Assembly: GCA_903826575.1 (NCBI GenBank)
Contig: CAIKEU010000001.1
Location: 56,016 to 120,015 of the forward strand
Direction of reading: 5' to 3'
DNA length: 64,000 nt
Source of the DNA: an uncultured bacterium
GTDB lineage: Bacteria > Actinomycetota > Actinomycetes > S36-B12 > CAIYMF01
This document shows positions 42,742 to 51,776 of this stretch, in pieces. Position 1 is the stretch's first letter. Each line of letters starts with the position of its first letter. The notes below the pieces were generated by a model. It was not told where the DNA came from. It saw only the letters and a list, made by a program, of their open reading frames with translations, and ran no database searches. Both the position numbers and the translations under genes were made by a program.

Positions 42742-43479
42742 ATGATCACCGGAACCGGCACGATCTTGAATGTTGCTGCGATCGTGGTTGGCTCGGGTGT
42801 CGGAGTGGCTCTAGGTGGGCGCCTGCCTGAACGTACGCGTGACGTGGTGACGGACGGACTGGGCCTGCTGACGTTACTTGTGGCCGGTTTAACGTGTGTG
42901 GCGGTGAAGGACGCTTCTTTCGTGGCTGCCAGCGGTAAGGCCGGTCCGGTGTTGGTTGTCCTCGGGGCGATTCTCATCGGGGGAATCATTGGATCTCTGC
43001 TTAATCTCGAAGCTCGCGTTGAGGATCTTGGGCATTGGTTGCGCGCCCGACTGGTGCGCGACGAACAAGACCAACGATTCGTCGAAGGCTTCGTCTCTGC
43101 GTCACTGGTCTTCTGTATCGGCCCGCTCGCAATCTTGGGCTCAATCTCCGACGGCTTGGGAAATGGGATTGACCAACTAGCGCTTAAGGCCGCACTCGAC
43201 GGATTCGCGTCCGTCGCATTCGCCGCAGCTTTGGGCTGGGGCGTGGCTGCGTCGGCCATTTCAGTCGCGGTTTACCAAGGCATGTGGACACTTATTGGCA
43301 TCGTGGCAGGCGGGGTGTTACCTCCAGCTGAAATCGCCGCAATGACAGTGGTTGGCGGAGTCCTACTAATTGGCGTTTCCATCCGGCTGTTGCGCATCCG
43401 AGATCTGCCGGTAGCTGATTTGCTCCCAGCAGTAATCGTCGCACCAATCTTGACCGCCGCGATCACTCACTTTCACTAG
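42742..43479 (+). CDS. DUF554 family membrane protein
   Basis: A 245-residue membrane protein of the DUF554 (YdfK/YqgA) family. It starts MITGTGTILNVAAIVVGSG and has about seven hydrophobic segments and the family motif LEARVEDLG near residue 91. Conserved Gly-rich helices (GWGVAASAISVAVYQG) suggest a transporter or channel, but no function is established. AGGGA 5 bases before the ATG is the ribosome site. It is divergent from the GNAT and ends 23 bases before the livF stop. Confidence 0.85.
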   Translation: MITGTGTILNVAAIVVGSGVGVALGGRLPERTRDVVTDGLGLLTLLVAGLTCVAVKDASFVAASGKAGPVLVVLGAILIGGIIGSLLNLEARVEDLGHWLRARLVRDEQDQRFVEGFVSASLVFCIGPLAILGSISDGLGNGIDQLALKAALDGFASVAFAAALGWGVAASAISVAVYQGMWTLIGIVAGGVLPPAEIAAMTVVGGVLLIGVSIRLLRIRDLPVADLLPAVIVAPILTAAITHFH

Positions 43480-43502
43480 CGCCGCAGCTGCCAGAGTCAG
43501 AA

Positions 43503-44252
43503 CTAACCGCCGAGGTAGGCCTTCACGATGTCATCGTTTTCAGCCATCTTCTTCGCGTCGCCCTGCATCTTGAGCACACCCGATTCCAACACATAGGCGT
43601 AGTCCGCCACACGCAGGGCCGCCAGAGCGTTCTGTTCAACGACCAGGACAGTAGTTCCCTGCTCGCGAATCGTTTCGATGGTGTCAAAGATCAAATCGAC
43701 AAGAACAGGTGCCAGCCCCATCGATGGTTCATCTAGTACAAGCAACTGCGGGCTACCCATGAGGGCGCGACCAACTGCAAGCATCTGCTGCTCGCCGCCG
43801 GACATCGTGCCCGCTTTCTGGTTGATGCGGTCCGCTAGACGCGGGAACAGGTCAAGAACGCGCGCCCGGTCCGCGGCAATACCGTCTGTGTCACGACGCA
43901 GGAATGCGCCGAGGTCGAGGTTCTCTGACACGGTCATGCGCGGGAAGATTCGACGACCCTCGGGCGACTGGCAGATCCCGAGCGCCACAACCTCATGGCC
44001 CTCCCGGCCGCTAATGCGTTGCCCGTTGAAGTCGATGGTTCCGGTACGCGGTTTGAGCAACCCAGAGATCGTGCGCAGTGTTGTGGATTTACCGGCACCG
44101 TTCGAACCGATGAGCGTAACGATTTCGCCCTTATGAACTGTGAGGCTCAGCCCTTTGACGGCCGCGATATTGCCGTAATACACCGCGAGATCTTTGACAT
44201 CGAGCATCAGCTCGCCATTGCGGTCCGTTGATTCCACATTTAAAGCTGTCAT
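43503..44252 (-). CDS. livF: LivF, branched-chain amino acid ABC ATPase
   Basis: A 249-residue ATPase. Walker A is GSNGAGKST near residue 48, the signature is MSGGEQQMLAVGRALM and Walker B is LLVLDEPSMGLAP, all typical of LivF. With LivG it powers import through LivHM. The start overlaps the livG stop by four bases. It is the last gene of the livJHMGF operon. Confidence 0.95.
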   Translation of the reverse strand: MTALNVESTDRNGELMLDVKDLAVYYGNIAAVKGLSLTVHKGEIVTLIGSNGAGKSTTLRTISGLLKPRTGTIDFNGQRISGREGHEVVALGICQSPEGRRIFPRMTVSENLDLGAFLRRDTDGIAADRARVLDLFPRLADRINQKAGTMSGGEQQMLAVGRALMGSPQLLVLDEPSMGLAPVLVDLIFDTIETIREQGTTVLVVEQNALAALRVADYAYVLESGVLKMQGDAKKMAENDDIVKAYLGG

Positions 44253-45055
44253 CGCGCACTCCCCTCGGTACCCGTGCGACCGAGATAAGCCTCGACAACG
44301 CGTGGATTATTGCGGATATCGTCCGGCCCGCCTTCGGCAATCTTCTCACCTTGGTCGAGAACCGTAATGCGCTCGGATGCTCGCATGACAACGCTCATAT
44401 CGTGCTCGATCAGCAGAATCGATACACCCTGTTCATCGCGCACCCTGCGCACGAAGTCAACGAACACAGCGGACTCTTGTGGATTCATGCCAGCGGTCGG
44501 TTCGTCGAGCAGCAGAACCTTGGGCCGAAGGGCCAAGGCCCGTGCGACCTCGAGCCGGCGCTGATCTCCATAGGACAAATTGCGCGCATACTCTTCCGAG
44601 TGCCGACCGATCCCAACGAAGTCCAGCATTTCTTGTGCGAACTCCCGTGACTCAACCTCTTCACGACGTTGGTGTCGCGTGCGTGCCACGATCTGAACGA
44701 TGTTGGAGGTGGTGTGCGAATGCATCCCGACCATCACGTTCTCGGCCGCCGTCATCAATCCGAACAGGCGAATGTTTTGGAACGTCCGACCAAGACCGAG
44801 CGAGGCAATCTTGTGCGGCGTCTGACCGGTGATGTCCTTACCGTTGAGCGCCACCGAACCCGTGGTCGGTCGGTAAAGACCGGTTAGAACGTTGAAGAAC
44901 GTCGTCTTCCCTGCGCCGTTGGGACCGATCAAAGAAACGATCGACGCAGGTGGCACGGTGAACGAGACGTCCTTGACCGCGACGAGACCGCCGAAGCGGA
45001 CGGTGATGTTCGATGCCGTCAAGGGCATGACCTCAGTGACTACATCGGTACTCAT
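44249..45055 (-). CDS. livG: LivG, branched-chain amino acid ABC ATPase
   Basis: A 268-residue ATPase. Walker A is GPNGAGKTTFFN near residue 42, the signature is LSYGDQRRLEVARAL and Walker B is VLLLDEPTAGMNP, the LivG pattern. GLGRTFQNIRLF is the Q-loop region. ATGA overlaps link it to livM upstream and livF downstream. Confidence 0.95.
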   Translation of the reverse strand: MSTDVVTEVMPLTASNITVRFGGLVAVKDVSFTVPPASIVSLIGPNGAGKTTFFNVLTGLYRPTTGSVALNGKDITGQTPHKIASLGLGRTFQNIRLFGLMTAAENVMVGMHSHTTSNIVQIVARTRHQRREEVESREFAQEMLDFVGIGRHSEEYARNLSYGDQRRLEVARALALRPKVLLLDEPTAGMNPQESAVFVDFVRRVRDEQGVSILLIEHDMSVVMRASERITVLDQGEKIAEGGPDDIRNNPRVVEAYLGRTGTEGSAR

Positions 45056-46293
45056 GCTTCGCCACCGTCCAGTTCTTCAGCGTCCGATCTTTCCGCCTCG
45101 CGGAGGATTTGCCGTGTGCGGGTCTCCGGGAAAAGTCCTTCTCGTCGAAACAGCATCATGAGCACCAAGATCGCGCCCAGGATCAAGAACGAGTACGACG
45201 GGAAGTTAATTGCAGTGCCGAACTGCCCGTTGAACCAGAATCCGAACTGCGGCAGACCCGTCGAGTTGAACCATGCGAGACCGAGGGCACCGATCATGAC
45301 ACCCCACACGTTACCCATACCGCCGAGCACGATCATCGCGAGCAGCAGGATGGAAATCGAGAAGGTGAAACGATCTGGGAAGACAGAGTTAGTGTGGATT
45401 GCATACACAACGCCGCCCATACCGCCCATGAATGCACCCACCGCGTACGCAGCCAACTTGGTGCGCATGAGCGGGACACCCATCATGCTCGCTGCCAGTT
45501 CATCTTCGCGAATGGCGAGCCAAGCGCGGCCTAGACGACCTTCACGGATACGCAGCGAGACGAAGATCGCAAACGCAGCGACGATCGCGAACAGCAGGAA
45601 CTTGGCGCTGGTATCAAACGGTCCCAGTGGCTGCGAGATCGGGATCTTGACATCACCAATCGATATGGCTGACGGCCCAAATGGAAGTGGCGAGACATTA
45701 TCAAGAGGTGCGATCCCCCGTGCACCGTTGGTGAATTTGTCGGCGTTGAGAAACACCTGCGGGATGATCTCGCCAAACGCCAAGGTGACAAGAGCAAGGT
45801 AGTCACTCTTGAGACGAAGCGTCGGCGCACCAATCAGGACCCCCGCGAACGCACACAGGCACGCGGCAATGATGAGAACCAGCCACCAGTTGAGGTGGAT
45901 ACCCGGTTGATCAGGGTACGCGGCTGACGCGAGATAGAAGCCGGGATTTACGGCCTGAATGAAGGTAGACATGATCCACCCGGCCGTGTAACCACCGATC
46001 GCCCAGAAAGCCACAAAGCCAAGGTCCAACAGACCCGCGTAGCCAACGACAATGTTTAGGCCCACAGCGCAGATAACCCACACCAGAGCTTCATTCGTGG
46101 CGACTGCGGGAATCCACGTGGAGACAAAAGTTTTACCCGCGGCACCCAAATTCGGCACGACGAATGCGTAGAACAGGTACGTGATTATCGCCGCAATCAG
46201 GAAGCCAAGGGCCCATCGTCGGTTGTGCGACGAGGTGACGTCGCCCTTACTACCCTTTTCAAGGGTGTCAGGTGTGCTGGTTGCCACGGTCAC
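45052..46293 (-). CDS. livM: LivM, branched-chain amino acid permease
   Basis: A 413-residue permease with about ten membrane helices. NIVVGYAGLLDLGFVAFWAIGGY is near residue 80 and the cytoplasmic coupling loop has GRAWLAIREDELAASMMGV near residue 258, the LivM hallmark. Hydrophilic N- and C-terminal extensions (the latter Glu/Asp-rich) lie outside the membrane part. It overlaps livH and livG by four bases each. Confidence 0.95.
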   Translation of the reverse strand: MTVATSTPDTLEKGSKGDVTSSHNRRWALGFLIAAIITYLFYAFVVPNLGAAGKTFVSTWIPAVATNEALVWVICAVGLNIVVGYAGLLDLGFVAFWAIGGYTAGWIMSTFIQAVNPGFYLASAAYPDQPGIHLNWWLVLIIAACLCAFAGVLIGAPTLRLKSDYLALVTLAFGEIIPQVFLNADKFTNGARGIAPLDNVSPLPFGPSAISIGDVKIPISQPLGPFDTSAKFLLFAIVAAFAIFVSLRIREGRLGRAWLAIREDELAASMMGVPLMRTKLAAYAVGAFMGGMGGVVYAIHTNSVFPDRFTFSISILLLAMIVLGGMGNVWGVMIGALGLAWFNSTGLPQFGFWFNGQFGTAINFPSYSFLILGAILVLMMLFRREGLFPETRTRQILREAERSDAEELDGGEA

Positions 46294-47339
46294 ACCTTCT
46301 CTACTGTTGGCTTGCCGTACAGGCCTTCAGGTTTGAAGACCATCAAAAGAATCAGAATCGTGAACACTACCGACTGCGACCACTGCTGACCAAGGCCGTG
46401 TGGCAGGCCATCATTCCACGCTTGGATTACACCGATGATGAATCCACCGACGACGGCACCTTTGAGATTGCCAATGCCGCCTAGCACTGCGGCGGTAAAG
46501 GCCATCAATCCGAGCTGGAAGCCTGCATCGTAGCGAGTTGTGCCGAACGTCTCGAGGTACAGCAGTCCGGCTGCACCGGCCATCGCACCGCCAAGGCCAA
46601 AGGTGAAGGAAATAGTCCGGTTAACGTTGATCCCCATCAGGCGCGCCGCGTCTTGATCTTGGGCGGTCGCGCGCATCGCTTTTCCTTGGCGAGTTTGCTG
46701 AACCAAGTAGGTCATAAGACCCAATAGCGGCAACGTGACCGCAATAACCACGATCGTGCTGTAATCCAAAATCACGTCGCCGAAGTGGATACCACCATTG
46801 GGGATAACCTTGGGCCAGCTCTTGGGGGCTGATCCATTCAAAACAATGCCGAGCCACTGGAAAATAAAGCTGATACCGACGGCAGTGATCAGGGGCGCAA
46901 GTTTCGGCGCTCGACGTAATCGTCGATAGCCAATGAATTCTGCGGCCACATTCATTCCGGCGCACATTGCCATGACGATGATGAGTGTCAGGATCATCAA
47001 CGCCCAGTCCTTCGGGCTTCCCGTGCCAGCGCCAAAGAAGTTGACCAGAATGAGCGCGGAAAACACCGAACCGAGCATGAACAGGTCGCCATGTGCGAAG
47101 TTGATCAGCTCGATGATTCCGTAAACCAAGGTGTAGCCAAGGGCTACAAGCGCATAAATCGCGCCGGTGCGGATACCGCCGAGGGTCACATTCGCAAATT
47201 GGACGGGGGCGCCAATCGCGTTCCAGAGCAGCCATATTGCAGCAGCCACCAGAAGACCGTAGGCCAAGACGCGCTCGATCTTCTCCCGACGTAACAACGT
47301 CGGCCGATTATCGGCCTTCTCAACCGCAGTGATGGTCAT
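46290..47339 (-). CDS. livH: LivH, branched-chain amino acid permease
   Basis: A 349-residue permease with about eight helices. GAIYALVALGYTLVYGIIELINFAHGD is split across helices near residue 60, and the coupling loop has GKAMRATAQDQDAARLMGI near residue 225. ATG 47339 with GAAGGG 7 bases upstream is preferred over an in-frame ATG 75 bases earlier, which lies against the terminator hairpin. Confidence 0.94.
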   Translation of the reverse strand: MTITAVEKADNRPTLLRREKIERVLAYGLLVAAAIWLLWNAIGAPVQFANVTLGGIRTGAIYALVALGYTLVYGIIELINFAHGDLFMLGSVFSALILVNFFGAGTGSPKDWALMILTLIIVMAMCAGMNVAAEFIGYRRLRRAPKLAPLITAVGISFIFQWLGIVLNGSAPKSWPKVIPNGGIHFGDVILDYSTIVVIAVTLPLLGLMTYLVQQTRQGKAMRATAQDQDAARLMGINVNRTISFTFGLGGAMAGAAGLLYLETFGTTRYDAGFQLGLMAFTAAVLGGIGNLKGAVVGGFIIGVIQAWNDGLPHGLGQQWSQSVVFTILILLMVFKPEGLYGKPTVEKV

Positions 47340-47388
47340 GTGGCGACCCTTCGTCGATATGAACACGCCTTCAGATGGGAAAAATAGC

Positions 47389-47421
47389 AGGTCGGGCGGG
47401 ACATTGTGTCCCACCCGACCT
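47389..47421 (-). terminator. Hairpin with T-run between livJ and livH
   Basis: 15-base arms pair fully on the minus-strand RNA with one G-U, around a 3-base loop. The stem is followed by GCTATTTTT. It is a canonical intrinsic terminator. As livH-M-G-F have no clear promoter of their own, partial read-through would give more binding protein than permease. Confidence 0.8.
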
Positions 47422-47465
47422 ACTTACTTCGTATTTCGTAACATCCTTAGGATGTCACTGCGTTA

Positions 47466-48740
47466 TTAACCGGTGATCGGCCATCCCTTAAGGGTGGTTT
47501 CGGCGTTGCCCTTGATGACCTCAATGGTCATGTCGAGCAGGTTGACGTCACCAGTTGCTGGATCAATCTTGAGTTCCTTACCAATGGCAGATACATCAGC
47601 AGGAATCGTAATGCCAGCACCGCTGAAGACGGCGTTGTTAACGCCAACGCGGGTACCGTCTGACTGCTGCAGAGCCTGCAGGATGACCTGTACGGCGGCT
47701 ACACCGTAGAGCGCGTAAGACGTTGCAGGGTCGGCTCCGTACTTCGCCTTGTAAGCATCGAGCAACTTGGCAGCTGCGCCACCTTGTGCACGCAGATCAT
47801 CGTTGGTCAAACCTGGGAACGACAGGTACATACCCTGACCCTCTGGCAGCTTGTTCAACTCTGGGTAGCCGGTGAAGCCGTCAGGGCCCATCAGCTTGAC
47901 TGCGGTGTTGTCGCCGAGGACGGCAACCTTGTCCTTGATGAGCTGGCCACCGTTGTTGTCGAAGATGCCGGCGAGGTAGACGCAGTCGGCGCCCATTCCC
48001 TTGATCTTCTGGAACAGTGCGGTGTAGTTCGGCTGCTTGGCGTCCCAAGCCTCGTTACCGAGGATCGTGATGCCATCCTTAGGTGCTTCGGTCGCGAAGG
48101 CCGTTGCAACACCAAGACCGTAGGTCTCGTTGTCATTCAGGATGTAGCACTTCTTGACCATGAGGTCCTTGGCCATGAACTGTGCTGCGGCGCGGCCCTG
48201 GTTGTCATCAGTGGTGACAACGCGGGCGTAGTTGCGCTTGCCGGTTGGGTAGTACTTCTGTGGCTCGCCTGGATCCCACGTCTTGGTGAGTCCGGGGTTC
48301 GTGTTCGCCTGGGAGACCATGAGCATCGGTCCGGTTGGATCCTGATTCAGGATCGGTACGATGATCTTGGCACAACCTGAGTTGTACGTACCCATGACGG
48401 CGATTTCGTTCGTGTTGGCAACGTGGTCAGTTGCATTCTTGGTGCACTGGCCCTGATCCCACTTGCCGGCCGCAGCAGTTGAATCGTCGTACTGCTTGAG
48501 CTGGATGGTGTAGTCGCCGACCTTGTTGCCGATCTGGTCGAGGTACAACTGGATCGCCTGATTGGTGGCGTCAGATGAGTCCTTCGAGGAGCCCTGCAAC
48601 GGCAGGTCAGTACCAATAACAACGGTCTTGCCAGCTGGCGCGCTGCTGCTTCCGCTTCCGCCGCCGCTGCTGCTGCCACAGGCAGCGAGTGCTAGTGCGC
48701 CTGTGATAGCCACTGCACCGATCTTAATGGAGTTGCGCAT
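47466..48740 (-). CDS. livJ: LivJ-type substrate-binding lipoprotein
   Basis: A 424-residue type 1 periplasmic-binding-fold lipoprotein. The signal has MRNSIKIGAVAITGALALAA with the lipobox LAAC, followed by a Gly/Ser linker. The binding fold starts VVIGTDLPLQGSSKDSSDA. It catches branched-chain or related amino acids for LivHMGF. ATG 48740 has AAGGA 7 bases upstream. A longer open frame upstream is promoter DNA. Confidence 0.94.
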   Translation of the reverse strand: MRNSIKIGAVAITGALALAACGSSSGGGSGSSSAPAGKTVVIGTDLPLQGSSKDSSDATNQAIQLYLDQIGNKVGDYTIQLKQYDDSTAAAGKWDQGQCTKNATDHVANTNEIAVMGTYNSGCAKIIVPILNQDPTGPMLMVSQANTNPGLTKTWDPGEPQKYYPTGKRNYARVVTTDDNQGRAAAQFMAKDLMVKKCYILNDNETYGLGVATAFATEAPKDGITILGNEAWDAKQPNYTALFQKIKGMGADCVYLAGIFDNNGGQLIKDKVAVLGDNTAVKLMGPDGFTGYPELNKLPEGQGMYLSFPGLTNDDLRAQGGAAAKLLDAYKAKYGADPATSYALYGVAAVQVILQALQQSDGTRVGVNNAVFSGAGITIPADVSAIGKELKIDPATGDVNLLDMTIEVIKGNAETTLKGWPITG

Positions 48741-48791
48741 AACCCGTCCTTGCGTGAAGAGACCCCGGGAACCGGGACTGGACAGGATGAA

Positions 48792-48825
48792 ATTATCAGC
48801 CTTTAAGTGAAAAGTGGTCTCACTT
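48792..48825 (-). promoter_or_regulatory. liv operon promoter with overlapping inverted repeat
   Basis: GATAAT at 48797-48792 is a good minus-10 for livJ, leaving a leader of about 45 bases. A dyad at 48805-48825, with arms AAGTGA and TCACTT and a 9-base centre, sits over the place of the minus-35. A regulator bound there could activate or repress transcription. The gap 48741-48903 holds nothing else I can recognise. Confidence 0.45.
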
Positions 48826-48903
48826 CGTACGCGAAATTGTTTCAGATTGGTGACTTTTCTCGAATGTGACCGCTCAAGCCCGTTGAGACGGCCATTGCGT
48901 CCA

Positions 48904-49524
48904 CTATTGAGTCTCTCGAGGTGACGTCTCGGCAATAACCACATCTGCCACTTCGCGCATTGACAGGCGCCGATCCATTGCCGATTTTTGCAGCCACCGG
49001 AAGGCATCTGACTCATTGAGGCCGTACACCTGTTGGAGTAGGGCTTTGGCACGATCTACACGCTTACGTGTCTCTAAACGCTCGGTCAGGTCGGCCACTT
49101 CGTCCTCGAGGAGGACAAACTGGCTAAACCGGCTCACCGCCACTTCGATTGCCGGAACCAGATCGCCCTTACTGAACGGCTTGACCAAGTAGGCCATGAC
49201 TCCGGCTTGCGTCGCACGTTCGACAAGCTCGCGCTGACTGAACGCGGTGAGCATGACGACGGGGGCGATACGTGCATGTGCGATTCGTTCAGCGGCGGTG
49301 ATGCCGTCCAGAACGGGCATCTTGACGTCCATCATGACAACGTCCGGCCGCAGTTCTTCGGCCAGGCGAATCGCCGATTCTCCGTCTGCCGCTTCACCTA
49401 CTACCAGGTAACCGAGCTCGGTGAGCATCTCGACGAGGTCCATTCGAATCAACGCTTCGTCTTCTGCGACCACAACTCGAAGCGGCAATTTTTCGTCAAC
49501 TGGGGAATCCACGCTCACCACCAT
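48904..49524 (-). CDS. pdtaR: PdtaR-type ANTAR response regulator
   Basis: A 206-residue response regulator. The receiver domain has the acidic pair in AEDEALIRMD and the phospho-acceptor Asp66 in VVMMDVKMP, with the conserved Lys in YLVKPFSKGD. The C-terminal ANTAR domain (about 137-192) carries RAKALLQQVYGLNESDAFRWLQ. ANTAR domains bind paired RNA hairpins and act as antiterminators. The partner kinase PdtaS is not in the window. The ATG follows TAGCGT by 9 bases. Confidence 0.93.
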   Translation of the reverse strand: MVVSVDSPVDEKLPLRVVVAEDEALIRMDLVEMLTELGYLVVGEAADGESAIRLAEELRPDVVMMDVKMPVLDGITAAERIAHARIAPVVMLTAFSQRELVERATQAGVMAYLVKPFSKGDLVPAIEVAVSRFSQFVLLEDEVADLTERLETRKRVDRAKALLQQVYGLNESDAFRWLQKSAMDRRLSMREVADVVIAETSPRETQ

Positions 49525-49533
49525 AATCGGTAC

Positions 49534-49539
49534 ACGCTA
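49534..49539 (-). promoter_or_regulatory. Minus-10 box of pdtaR, overlapping the tRNA promoter
   Basis: TAGCGT on the minus strand, 9 bases before ATG 49524. It shares the TA at 49538-49539 with the plus-strand TAGGCT. Confidence 0.5.
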
Positions 49540-49543
49540 GGCT
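49538..49543 (+). promoter_or_regulatory. Minus-10 box of the tRNA gene, overlapping the pdtaR box
   Basis: TAGGCT, 9 bases before the first base of the tRNA, so the transcript starts within a few bases of the mature 5-prime end. It is the same hexamer as the thioesterase box at 41544. Confidence 0.5.
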
Positions 49544-49552
49544 TGGGAGCAC

Positions 49553-49629
49553 GCCCCGATAGCCCAACCGGCAGAGGCAATGGTCTCAAACACCATCCAG
49601 TGTGGGTTCGAATCCCACTCGGGGCACCA
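49553..49629 (+). tRNA. tRNA-Leu (CAA), short variable loop, CCA encoded
   Basis: A 74-base cloverleaf plus encoded CCA. The acceptor stem GCCCCGA pairs with TCGGGGC. The anticodon stem ATGGT/ACCAT holds the loop CTCAAAC, so the anticodon is CAA (49587-49589). The T arm is GTGGG-TTCGAAT-CCCAC and the discriminator is A. The D arm looks leucine-like: a 3-bp stem and GGCAGAGGC. The variable region is only five bases (CCAGT), whereas bacterial leucine tRNAs normally have a long variable arm. The leucine assignment rests on anticodon, discriminator and D arm. Confidence 0.88.
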
Positions 49630-49656
49630 GCACGAACCTAAACGGCAGCGACCTGC

Positions 49657-50073
49657 TTATTCGATTCCGCCGCTGCGCTCGTTTACCTCAGAGATACGAG
49701 CGAGCAACCCGTTGACGAATGAACCCGACTCATCGGTACTTAACAGTTTCGCCAGATCAACGGCTTCGCTGATCGCCACGCCCACGGGTACTTCGGAGTT
49801 CCAGATAAGTTCGAATACGCCAATTCGAATGATGTTTCTATCGACAGCCGGCATCCGATCGATCGACCAGCCCTGTGAATAGGTGCTGATCAGGTCGTCA
49901 ATGTGATCTAAGTTTTCGAAGACTCCGTCGACGAGTTCACTCGTATACGGATTCAAAGGTGCTTGCAGGGTGTCCTCGGTCGCAGCCAAAATCTCTCGAG
50001 GGTCATCCCCCTTGATATCCGCTTCATAGAGCGCATCGAGAGCTCGCTTGCGTGCCTTGGTTCGAGCGGACAC
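49657..50073 (-). CDS. nusB: NusB, transcription antitermination factor
   Basis: A 138-residue all-helical RNA-binding protein that works with NusE in rRNA antitermination. It starts SARTKARKRALDALYEADIK with the Arg-rich boxA-binding surface. GVAISEAVDLAKLLSTDESGSFVNGLL is the family C-terminal signature, here split for length. The GTG start is 2 bases after the efp stop. It is the last gene of the aro-efp operon and converges on the tRNA. Confidence 0.95.
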   Translation of the reverse strand: MSARTKARKRALDALYEADIKGDDPREILAATEDTLQAPLNPYTSELVDGVFENLDHIDDLISTYSQGWSIDRMPAVDRNIIRIGVFELIWNSEVPVGVAISEAVDLAKLLSTDESGSFVNGLLARISEVNERSGGIE

Positions 50074-50075
50074 GG

Positions 50076-50636
50076 TTAGTTGATGCGGCCGAGATAGGAG
50101 CCGTCGCGAGTATCGACCTTCACGCGAGTGTTGTTCTCGATGAACAATGGCACCTGAATCTCCGCACCAGTCTCCAAGGTTGCGGGCTTGGTACCGCCCG
50201 TGGAGCGATCACCCTGCAGACCAGGCTCGGTGTACGTGATCAGAAGCTCCACGGATGCAGGCAATTCGACGTACAGCGGCGCACCGTCGTGGGTGGCGAC
50301 CATAGCGTTCTGGTTCTCGAGCAGATACTTGGCGTTGTCACCAACAACTGCGTCGGAGATCGGGATCTGGTCGTAGGACGAGGTGTCCATGAAGATCCAC
50401 GAGTCACCGTCTCGGTAGAGGTACTGCATATCCCGCTTGTCCACATTCGCGGTTTCGACCTTAACCCCAGCGTTGAACGTCTTGTCGACGACCTTGCCCG
50501 ACAAAACTGCCTTCAACTTGGTGCGCACGAAGGCTGGGCCCTTACCTGGCTTGACGTGCTGGAACTCAACGACCTGCCATAACTGGTTGTCGATGTTGAG
50601 GACCAAGCCGTTCTTCAGGTCATTCGTGGTTGCCAC
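50076..50636 (-). CDS. efp: Elongation factor P
   Basis: A 186-residue factor that relieves ribosome stalling at polyproline. Three OB-type domains are recognisable; the loop residue that enters the peptidyl-transferase centre is Lys32 in [13 protein letters not shown]. The C-terminal signature is [20 protein letters not shown], near residue 160. The GTG start has GGAGA about 8 bases upstream. Modification genes are not in the window. Confidence 0.96.
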   Translation of the reverse strand: MATTNDLKNGLVLNIDNQLWQVVEFQHVKPGKGPAFVRTKLKAVLSGKVVDKTFNAGVKVETANVDKRDMQYLYRDGDSWIFMDTSSYDQIPISDAVVGDNAKYLLENQNAMVATHDGAPLYVELPASVELLITYTEPGLQGDRSTGGTKPATLETGAEIQVPLFIENNTRVKVDTRDGSYLGRIN

Positions 50637-50670
50637 GGAAAATCTCCAGATCGCGGGTGAGAGTGAACGG

Positions 50671-51771
50671 TTACAAGCCTAGAACAAGAAGCTCACGAGT
50701 CGTGCACGTGAGCGACACAGGTTCCACCAATCCGACAACGAGGGTGTCCTCGATGCGGACACCTCCGCGCCCGGGCAAGTAAACACCCGGTTCAACAGTG
50801 ATTGGCGTACCAACGGACAAGATACCGCTCGAGGTAGCACCAAGGAACGGGACCTCATGGATGTCCAGTCCTACCCCATGTCCGAGTCCATGACCGAAGT
50901 GCTCACCCAAGCCTGCTTCGCTGATCACTGTGCGGGCGGCCGCGTCGACGTCGCGGACGTCGGCCCCGGGTACCAGGGCGGCGATCCCCGCCTTCTGCGC
51001 CAGTGCCACGAGGTCGAAGATTTCCTGCTGCCACGCCTGCGGTTGAGCTCCGACGAGGAATGTTCGTGTCTCATCCGCGTGGTAGCCGGCGACAAGGGCA
51101 CCGAAATCGATTTTCAGGAAGTCTCCGGCCACGAGTGCACGATCGGTGGGTGTGTGATGCGGGATCGCTGAATGTTCGCCGCCAGCCACTATAGATTCGA
51201 AGGAATCTGCGTCGGCACCCTCTTCCAACATCAACCACGAAAGCCGGCGGGCGATATCTCGTTCCGTCTGTCCAACGCGGATCTCCGTTACGAGTCGCGC
51301 GAGCGCCGCGTCACTAATCGCACATGCTTGGCGGATGAATTCACGCTCCGCATCGTCCTTGTGCGCGCGCAGCGACTCAACCACGTCATAAGTTGGGATC
51401 AGGCAGTTCGCTTCAACCTTGTCCCGTAGTTGAGACAACTGGCGAACGGTCACGTGATGGGATTCGAATCCGATCGGCGCGAGCAACTCCTGAGCGCACC
51501 ACACACTCGAAGCTTCCAAAACGGTTGATGCTGCCGGAATAACTGCAAGATCCGGACACTGGGTCGCCGCTTGCGTGTAATAGCGAAAGTCGGTGGCTAA
51601 CCGGTCCATATCTCCAACTGTGCCAACGACTACCGCACCGTTGCTGCCCGTGAACCCGCTGAGGTACCGCACATTCGAGGGGTTGGTGACGACGACGGAT
51701 CGAAGATCCTGCTTCGTCATTAGCTCGCGAACTCGGTCGCGACGCGCCTGATGATTAATGACCTGACTCAT
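50671..51771 (-). CDS. pepP: Xaa-Pro aminopeptidase (M24B family)
   Basis: A 366-residue metallopeptidase removing residues before proline. The pita-bread domain ligands are visible: Asp in [18 protein letters not shown] (two aspartates near residues 216 and 227), His in [18 protein letters not shown] near residue 290, and glutamates in [10 protein letters not shown] and VRIEDTLVV. It starts at ATG 51771, 5 bases after aroQ. Placement between aroQ and efp is conserved in actinobacteria. Confidence 0.93.
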   Translation of the reverse strand: MSQVINHQARRDRVRELMTKQDLRSVVVTNPSNVRYLSGFTGSNGAVVVGTVGDMDRLATDFRYYTQAATQCPDLAVIPAASTVLEASSVWCAQELLAPIGFESHHVTVRQLSQLRDKVEANCLIPTYDVVESLRAHKDDAEREFIRQACAISDAALARLVTEIRVGQTERDIARRLSWLMLEEGADADSFESIVAGGEHSAIPHHTPTDRALVAGDFLKIDFGALVAGYHADETRTFLVGAQPQAWQQEIFDLVALAQKAGIAALVPGADVRDVDAAARTVISEAGLGEHFGHGLGHGVGLDIHEVPFLGATSSGILSVGTPITVEPGVYLPGRGGVRIEDTLVVGLVEPVSLTCTTRELLVLGL

Positions 51772-51776
51772 GCCGA

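Noticed and set aside
48741..49052. 104-residue upstream extension of livJ
   Set aside because: It would cover the promoter and part of pdtaR. The lipoprotein signal and ribosome site fix the start at 48740.
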